From positions 1 to 12,647 of the forward strand of contig CAZCBD010000072.1 in NCBI GenBank assembly GCA_964496755.1: DNA of 12,647 nt. The letters run 5' to 3'. This DNA comes from CAZCBD01 sp964496755 (GTDB lineage: Bacteria > Bacteroidota > Ignavibacteria > Ignavibacteriales > Melioribacteraceae). The notes under the pieces are model-generated. The model made no database searches. It was not told the DNA's origin and saw nothing but the letters and a program-made list of their open reading frames with translations. The translations under genes and the position numbers were made by a program. Below, in pieces: positions 7,599-12,647 of this stretch; the first letter of the stretch is position 1; each line of letters begins with the position of its first letter.

Positions 7599-9137
7599 TT
7601 GGATAAAAAAGTAAATGTAATTTCTGATATTGAGCATGAATTACAAATCACAATTGCCTACGACGAAATTAAACCGGAAATTGAACAAGCCTATAAAGAA
7701 AAACAAAAAACTATCAATCTTGATGGTTTCAGAAAAGGTAAAGTTCCCGTTCAAATTCTTAAACAAATGTTCGGCGATGCAATTGAAATTGAAGCAAGTG
7801 AAAAAATTGCGAACAAAAAATTTTGGGACGTTGTGGAAGCTGACGGTCTTAAACCTATCAGTACTCCTGTTTTAAGCGATATCGACTTTGTTAAGGGAGA
7901 TAAATTATCTTTCAAAGTACGTTATGAAGTTAAACCAAAATTGGAATTGAAAGACTATAAAGGTCTTGAAATAGAAAAAGTTGTTTTCAGTGTAAAAGAC
8001 GAAGACATCGAAAACGAAATTAATTATATCTTAAAATCAAGAGCCACTTTCGAAGTTGCCGATGAAATTAAAGACAATAATTACAGAATAGTAGCCGATT
8101 TACAAAGATTTGATTCCGACGGTAAGCCTATTGAAGGTTCAACTGCCAAAGATATGGTTATTGATTTAAGCGACGAAAAAGTAAACAAAGAAATTCCTGA
8201 AAGTGCTAAAGGCAAAAAACTAAATGATACTTTCGAGTTTACTTTTAAAGATGAAAGATTAAGCGAAGACAAAAAAATTAGTGAAGAATTCAAATATTCA
8301 GGCACCATTAAAAAAATAGAAAAAATGGTTTTCCCTGAAAAAAATGAAGATTTCTTTAAATCGGTTTCTCAAAACAAATGCAAAACCGAAGAAGAATATA
8401 AAAACCATCTTCGCGAAACAATCGAAAACTACTACTCTAATCAATCCGAAAATATGTACGTAAATAATCTTTTGGCAAAAATAGTTGAAAATAATGATTT
8501 TACGGCACCAAAAGGATATGTGGAATATTTACTTTCCAAAATGATTGAACAAGAAAAAGAACAAGCAAAAAAACAAAATCAACCGTTCAACGAAATTCAA
8601 GCCAAACAAACCCTAGCCCCCCGTGCCGAATGGAATGCTAAATGGCAAATTATTTTAGAAAATTTGGTTGAAGCTGAAAATATTAAAGTGGAAGATTCGG
8701 ATCTTGAATCTTTAGCCGAAAAGGAATCCGCACAAATCGGATTACCAAAAGAAAAACTATTAAAATACTATAAAGATACAAACAGAGTCGATTCTTTACT
8801 TGAACAAAAAGTCATTGATTTCTTGAAAGAAAATAATACAGCCAAAGAAATTTCAGCTGAAGAAAAAGCTAAAGTTGAAGAAAAAGCTACAGCTGAAGAA
8901 AAAAAAGAAGCCGTAAAAAAAACTATAAAGAAAAAGACCACTACAAAAGCCGCTTCAAAAAAGGAAACTGAGAAAAAAGCAACTACAAAAAAAACTACGG
9001 TGAAAAAAGTTGCTGCTAAAAAAGAAAGTGCAAAAACCGATAAAGAAAATGTAAAAGAAAAAAAAGCGGTTACAAAAAAAACTACTACTAAAAAAACTAC
9101 AGCAAAAAAAGCCGAAACAAAGAAAGAGGATAAATAA
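7599..9137 (+). CDS. tig: Trigger factor, ribosome-bound chaperone, with long lysine-rich C-terminal tail
   Basis: Trigger factor meets nascent chains at the ribosome exit tunnel. The N-terminal domain (about 1-115) carries the ribosome-docking signature GFRKGKVP (43-50). Residues about 150-245 occupy the place of the FKBP-like PPIase domain but are divergent, so prolyl isomerase activity is doubtful. The helical substrate-holding domain follows to about residue 410. Usual family length is about 430-450; here 512, because residues 411-512 form a low-complexity tail with about 36 lysines in 102 positions, rich also in Thr, Ala and Glu (runs such as KKTTTKKTTAKK). The tail resembles histone-H1-like or HU-tail sequences and may add affinity for rRNA or other polyanions; that is inference. 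The start is TTG, the only one possible after an in-frame stop at 7587. The stop overlaps clpP by one base (TAATG), so the two are translationally coupled. Confidence 0.95.
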   Translation: MDKKVNVISDIEHELQITIAYDEIKPEIEQAYKEKQKTINLDGFRKGKVPVQILKQMFGDAIEIEASEKIANKKFWDVVEADGLKPISTPVLSDIDFVKGDKLSFKVRYEVKPKLELKDYKGLEIEKVVFSVKDEDIENEINYILKSRATFEVADEIKDNNYRIVADLQRFDSDGKPIEGSTAKDMVIDLSDEKVNKEIPESAKGKKLNDTFEFTFKDERLSEDKKISEEFKYSGTIKKIEKMVFPEKNEDFFKSVSQNKCKTEEEYKNHLRETIENYYSNQSENMYVNNLLAKIVENNDFTAPKGYVEYLLSKMIEQEKEQAKKQNQPFNEIQAKQTLAPRAEWNAKWQIILENLVEAENIKVEDSDLESLAEKESAQIGLPKEKLLKYYKDTNRVDSLLEQKVIDFLKENNTAKEISAEEKAKVEEKATAEEKKEAVKKTIKKKTTTKAASKKETEKKATTKKTTVKKVAAKKESAKTDKENVKEKKAVTKKTTTKKTTAKKAETKKEDK

Positions 9138-9754
9138 TGACTTCTTCTAAGATTCAAAACCAACTTGTTCCTTACGTAATTGAACAAACTGGAAAAGGCG
9201 AACGTGGAATGGATATTTATTCGCGTTTGTTACGTGAAAGAATAGTTTTTCTCGGTACCGGAATCGATGATAATGTTGCAAGTTTAACAATTGCTCAATT
9301 ATTGTTTTTGGAAGCCGAAGACCCGGAAAAAGATATTTTCCTATACATTAATTCGCCGGGTGGATCTGTTACGGCCGGTTTAGCTATTTATGATACTATG
9401 AAATACATAAAAGCAGACGTAGCAACAATTTGTGTTGGTATGGCAGCAAGTATGGGAGCTGTTCTTTTAGCCGGTGGCGCAAAAAACAAACGTTCCGCTT
9501 TGCCGCATTCACGCATTATGATTCATCAACCGTGGGTTGGTGGTCTTCAAGGTCAAACAACGGATATTGAAATTCATGCGAAAGAAATGATTAAAACACG
9601 CGATACTTTGAACGCTATACTTGCTGAACATACAGGAAAATCAATTGAACAAATAGCAAAAGATACTGATAGAGATTATTTCTTATCTGCTGCCGAGGCT
9701 AAAGAATATTCTTTAATTGACAATGTTTTATTGAAACGTGCCGACAAGAAATAA
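9137..9754 (+). CDS. clpP: ATP-dependent Clp protease proteolytic subunit
   Basis: This is the serine peptidase core of the Clp protease, which degrades proteins unfolded by an AAA+ partner such as ClpX or ClpA/C. At 205 residues it has normal length, including a short N-terminal propeptide-like segment. The catalytic triad is S105 in GMAASMGA, H130 in MIHQPWVG and D180 in DTDRDYFLSA. The oxyanion-region signature NSPGGSV (72-78) and the DIEIHAKE handle helix (143-150) are also clear. The ATG overlaps the trigger factor stop by one base, so it depends on that transcript. A strong terminator closes the unit, so clpX, often found right after clpP, is not adjacent here. Confidence 0.97.
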   Translation: MTSSKIQNQLVPYVIEQTGKGERGMDIYSRLLRERIVFLGTGIDDNVASLTIAQLLFLEAEDPEKDIFLYINSPGGSVTAGLAIYDTMKYIKADVATICVGMAASMGAVLLAGGAKNKRSALPHSRIMIHQPWVGGLQGQTTDIEIHAKEMIKTRDTLNAILAEHTGKSIEQIAKDTDRDYFLSAAEAKEYSLIDNVLLKRADKK

Positions 9755-9774
9755 ACTACAATAAAGATTTTTTT

Positions 9775-9800
9775 AGGGAGTATTTATACTCCCTTTTTTT
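9775..9800 (+). terminator. Intrinsic terminator after clpP
   Basis: GGGAGTA (9776-9782) and TACTCCC (9787-9793) form a perfect 7-base stem, eight with the flanking A-T pair, around the loop TTTA. It is followed by seven T. It ends the tRNA-Leu/tig/clpP unit. The run is one-directional: read on the minus strand the hairpin is followed by A, not T. Confidence 0.93.
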
Positions 9801-9833
9801 ATATATTTAAAGAAATTTTGAACGAGGTTTTCT

Positions 9834-11966
9834 ATGAAAAAAGCATTTTGGTTTTTAATTATAATTAATTTTATTTTTATAACAACAGCTCAAAACAAAA
9901 TTTTATCTCCAAAGGATTGTGTTACAAAAGCTTATACCGAACTACGCCCGAAAACAATTTTTGAATTGCAATGGTTACCCAACACTAATGATTTTGTTTT
10001 TCTTTCTAATGATTACAAGTCTTTTAAAATTCAAAATGCCGAATCGAAAAAGGTGAAACTTCTTTTTTCGATTGATCAATTGAATAATATTTTAACGTTA
10101 AACAATTTTAATAAACTTAAATTTTTACCCTATGTTAATTTTATAAGTCCTAACGAATTCTATTTTAAAAATAAGTTTTTAAAGATTAACCTGAAAAATA
10201 AAACTGTCGATCTACTATTCAATTCTATTGAAGCGGCAAGAAATATTACTTTTTCAAAAGATTTAAAAAAACTTTCTTTCACTAAAAAAAACAATTTATT
10301 TGTTGTAAATAGTAATCATGAAACAATAAATATTTCTAAAGAAAAAAATCCGCACATTATTTTCGGGCAATCTGTACATCGCGATGAATTCGGAATAAAC
10401 GGCGGAATGTTTTGGTCACCCAAAAGCAATAAATTAGCTTTCTATAGAATGGATGAAACTATGGTTACCGATTATCCTATTGTTGATTACTCGGTTCGTC
10501 CTGCTAAAGTAGAATACATAAAGTATCCAATGGCCGGTGATAAAAGTCATCATGTTACCGTTGGAGTCTATTCATTAAAATCCAAAAAAACCATTTATCT
10601 TCAAACCGGGTTACCTGCAGAAAAATATTTAACAACAGTAACTTGGACACCGGACGAAAAATACATTTTAATTGCCGAATTAAATCGCGGACAAGACCAT
10701 TTGCAAGTGGTGAAATACGATGCGGAAACCGGTAAAAGAGTAAAAGTATTATTCGAAGAAACCGATAAAGAATTCGTTGAGCCGGAAACCCCGATTTATT
10801 TTTTACCAAATTCAAACAACAAATTTTTATGGCACAGCGAACGTACCGGATTTAAACATATCTATTTATACGATCTTGAAGGTAATTTAATTAAACAGAT
10901 TACAAACGGTGATTGGGTTGTTACAAATTTTAACGGCTTTGATAAAAATAACAACATTTACATCACAACCACCAAAGAAACACCAATTGAACGCCATTTA
11001 TACAAGGTTTCACTAACCGATGGTACAATTAAAAAATTAACCTCCGAATCAGGAGTACACAATATTAAATTTAACGGTAAATATTTTATTGATTCATATT
11101 CGAATTTGGAAACACCTCCGGTTATTAAAGTAAAAAATAACGATGGGAAAGAATTGCAAACTTTACTAAAAGCTAAAAATCCATTTACAAAATACACTTT
11201 TGGAAAAACCAAAATATTTACTATAAAAGCTAACGACGGAACCGATTTATATTGCCGAATGACATTACCTGTTAACTTTGATAAATCAAAGAAATATCCT
11301 GCAATTGTTTATGTTTACGGAGGTCCGCATTCACAAGATGTTCAAAACAAATTCCCTATGGGACGCTACGCTCTTTGGGCAAGAATGATGTCGCAAAAAG
11401 GTTATATTGTATTCTACTGCGATAACAGAGGAACAGATAATCGGGGCACAAAGTTTGAACAAGCTACACATCGCCGCTTGGGAACAATTGAAATTGCAGA
11501 CCAATTAAAAGGAGTTGAATATTTAAAATCCACCGGCTTTGTTGATGAAAACAGATTAGGCGTTTGGGGATGGAGTTTTGGCGGTTTCATGACCACTTCT
11601 CTCATGCTTAGAACTAATAATACTTTTAAAGTCGGTGTTGCCGGCGGAGCTGTTATAAATTGGAAATATTACGAAATAATGTACACTGAAAGATATATGG
11701 ATACACCACAGGAAAATCCGGAGGGATTTGAAACCGCCAATCTTTTGAATTATGTACAAAATTTAAAAGGAAAACTTCTATTGGTTCATGGAACAAGCGA
11801 TCCGGTAGTGCTTTGGCAACATACTTTAATGTTTGCAAAAAAAGCTGCTTCGTTAAATGTACCATTAGATTACTTCCCTTATGTTGGGCATCCACACGGT
11901 GTTGGCGGAAAAGATGCAATTCAACTTTACAACAAAATCACAAATTACTTTCTAAATAACCTATAA
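9834..11966 (+). CDS. Secreted dipeptidyl-peptidase-IV-like S9 family serine peptidase
   Basis: This 710-residue enzyme has an N-terminal signal peptide (about 1-19, ending ITTAQ) and so acts in the periplasm or outside. Residues about 40-460 form the DPP-IV-type beta-propeller. HRDEFGI (182-188) aligns with the Glu-Glu motif that holds the substrate amino terminus in DPP-IV; here it reads Asp-Glu (D184, E185). The alpha/beta-hydrolase domain (about 465-710) has S581 in GWSFGG, D656 in HGTSDPVV and H688 in GHPHGV. The 75 and 32 residue spacings fit bacterial S9B dipeptidyl peptidases, which remove N-terminal X-Pro or X-Ala dipeptides. GAGG stands six bases before the ATG. It lies between its own hairpin and the clpP terminator, so it is probably its own unit, though I see no convincing promoter. 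The role is likely peptide nutrition. Confidence 0.93.
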   Translation: MKKAFWFLIIINFIFITTAQNKILSPKDCVTKAYTELRPKTIFELQWLPNTNDFVFLSNDYKSFKIQNAESKKVKLLFSIDQLNNILTLNNFNKLKFLPYVNFISPNEFYFKNKFLKINLKNKTVDLLFNSIEAARNITFSKDLKKLSFTKKNNLFVVNSNHETINISKEKNPHIIFGQSVHRDEFGINGGMFWSPKSNKLAFYRMDETMVTDYPIVDYSVRPAKVEYIKYPMAGDKSHHVTVGVYSLKSKKTIYLQTGLPAEKYLTTVTWTPDEKYILIAELNRGQDHLQVVKYDAETGKRVKVLFEETDKEFVEPETPIYFLPNSNNKFLWHSERTGFKHIYLYDLEGNLIKQITNGDWVVTNFNGFDKNNNIYITTTKETPIERHLYKVSLTDGTIKKLTSESGVHNIKFNGKYFIDSYSNLETPPVIKVKNNDGKELQTLLKAKNPFTKYTFGKTKIFTIKANDGTDLYCRMTLPVNFDKSKKYPAIVYVYGGPHSQDVQNKFPMGRYALWARMMSQKGYIVFYCDNRGTDNRGTKFEQATHRRLGTIEIADQLKGVEYLKSTGFVDENRLGVWGWSFGGFMTTSLMLRTNNTFKVGVAGGAVINWKYYEIMYTERYMDTPQENPEGFETANLLNYVQNLKGKLLLVHGTSDPVVLWQHTLMFAKKAASLNVPLDYFPYVGHPHGVGGKDAIQLYNKITNYFLNNL

Positions 11967-11999
11967 ATATAACGGGAGCTTAAAACTCCCGCTATATTT
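11965..11999. terminator. Hairpin after the S9 peptidase gene, terminator-like
   Basis: CGGGAG (11973-11978) pairs with CTCCCG (11986-11991) around a 7-base loop. Beyond one A-C mismatch a further seven A-T pairs (11965-11971 with 11993-11999) extend the stem. There is no strong T-run after it, so termination may be partial, or it may protect the 3' end of the message. Confidence 0.65.
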
Positions 12000-12015
12000 A
12001 CAAAATCAAAAAAAT

Positions 12016-12059
12016 AAATTATAATTTAATTTATAATTTTTAGTATCTTAAAATTTAAG
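12016..12059. promoter_or_regulatory. AT-only inverted repeats in the gap before the sensor gene
   Basis: AAATTATAA (12016-12024) and TTATAATTT (12031-12039) are 9-base inverted arms with a 6-base spacer. CTTAAA (12047-12052) and TTTAAG (12054-12059) make a second palindrome. TATAAT-like boxes sit within. They could hold the promoter or an operator of the gene at 12081, but such repeats also arise by chance in DNA this rich in A and T. No -35/-10 or TTG/TAnnTTTG pair fits well. Confidence 0.3.
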
Positions 12060-12080
12060 TTAAAAAAAAATAGATTGGAA

Positions 12081-12647
12081 ATGTTACAAGGTTCAAAATT
12101 AGAAATTATTGAAAAAATTAACTCCGTTAATGAATTATCAGAACAAGGGAGCACCGAATTACCTGATGCTCTTTGCAGTTTTTTGGTTGAAAATTTTAAT
12201 CTTCAATCTTCCGTTTTATTTAAAGTTGTGAATACCGAAACAATTGTAGTCCACGGACGATCTTTAAATGCAAAAAAAAATTTTCTGAAAAGTTCTACAT
12301 TTAATCTGAATCTGAGCTCGTTATTTAATTTAAGTTCCAACTTCTCCATTAACACCGAAATCAGCTCCGAATTACAAATATCCGAATTTGTAATTTATGA
12401 AGCAGCCATTTATTTCAGAGTAAATAAAACAGTCAGCGCCTTTTTGAAAATTGCCCGAGAGTCAGCATTTACACAAGCCGATGTGGAAGCTTTAAACAAA
12501 ATTTGTAAATTTTTATCGCACAGTTTAAATACTTGGTTTATTGCTCAGGGTGAAAAATCGCTTTTATCAAAACAAGAATTCCACCAAACCGTTTCGGAAA
12601 TTTCTCAGCATTTACGCAATCCGTTAAATACAATTATTGGTTTTTCT
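12081..12647 (+). CDS. Sensor histidine-kinase-like protein, partial (3' end outside the window)
   Basis: The first 189 residues are visible; the frame runs open to the edge. Residues about 20-160 look like a GAF-type sensor domain: alternating strands, FLKIARESAFTQADVEAL (121-138) and a closing helix with LNKICKFLSHSLN (138-150). Residues 164-189 look like the HisKA dimerisation helix, ending with EISQHLRNPLNTIIGFS. Against the usual SHELRTPLNAIIGFS the phosphoacceptor position is Q176 and the next residue, normally Glu or Asp, is H177. It has no signal peptide or membrane segment, so it is presumably cytoplasmic. The ATG at 12081 has no clear ribosome site; an in-frame TTG at 12075 is an alternative. 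The ATPase domain, which would settle the family, is not in the window. Confidence 0.75.
   Translation, partial: MLQGSKLEIIEKINSVNELSEQGSTELPDALCSFLVENFNLQSSVLFKVVNTETIVVHGRSLNAKKNFLKSSTFNLNLSSLFNLSSNFSINTEISSELQISEFVIYEAAIYFRVNKTVSAFLKIARESAFTQADVEALNKICKFLSHSLNTWFIAQGEKSLLSKQEFHQTVSEISQHLRNPLNTIIGFS

Noticed and set aside
7442..7651. Minus-strand reading frame across the tRNA
   Set aside because: Antisense to a clear tRNA-Leu and to the start of trigger factor.
8900..9130. Tandem or CRISPR-like repeat array
   Set aside because: Short A-rich repeats are explained by lysine/threonine codons in the trigger factor tail; there are no regular spacers or palindromic repeats.
8768..9187. Minus-strand 139-residue Phe/Val-rich reading frame
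   Set aside because: It is the complement of the lysine-rich tail of trigger factor, whose AAA codons read as TTT; it crosses the tig/clpP junction and has no independent support.
10555..11919. Several minus-strand reading frames inside the S9 peptidase gene
   Set aside because: All are antisense to conserved propeller and hydrolase codons and show no recognisable protein character.

Overview
This AT-rich window looks like a chromosomal segment from a bacterium of the Bacteroidota/Chlorobiota/Ignavibacteria group. That placement is inference. It rests on a low-GC, lysine- and asparagine-rich proteome, a DPP-IV-type S9 peptidase, a Ser/Thr kinase with a YCF48-like sensor, and a tRNA promoter that fits TTG-N20-TAnnTTTG. 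I see no insertion sequence, phage gene or CRISPR array. The interest lies in a few unusual protein architectures within a mostly housekeeping region.

Left half, minus strand, read from right to left: a tightly packed run of five genes. It starts with a membrane Ser/Thr protein kinase (5424-7298) whose outside part is a seven-repeat YCF48/BNR-like propeller. After 22 bases comes murA (4136-5401, TTG start), then an unnamed 7-TM protein with a zinc-peptidase-like HExxH domain and TPR-like repeats (1949-4135, its ATG directly following the murA stop). Next is an HD-domain CCA/tRNA nucleotidyltransferase (559-1962, overlapping the previous gene by 14 bases), and last a short secreted protein (86-505). 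The run joins a possible envelope sensor, the first committed step of peptidoglycan synthesis, an envelope protease candidate and tRNA maturation.

Centre: the 162-base gap at 7299-7460 separates the kinase from a plus-strand unit made of tRNA-Leu(UAG), trigger factor (TTG start, lysine-rich tail) and clpP (overlapping the trigger factor stop by one base). A strong intrinsic terminator follows clpP. This unit couples nascent-chain folding with protein degradation. clpX is not next to clpP.

Right part, plus strand: a secreted S9B dipeptidyl-peptidase-IV-like enzyme (9834-11966) followed by a hairpin. After a very AT-rich gap comes the 5' part of a GAF-like/HisKA-like sensor gene (12081 to the window edge), whose H-box has the histidine one position away from the usual phosphoacceptor site.
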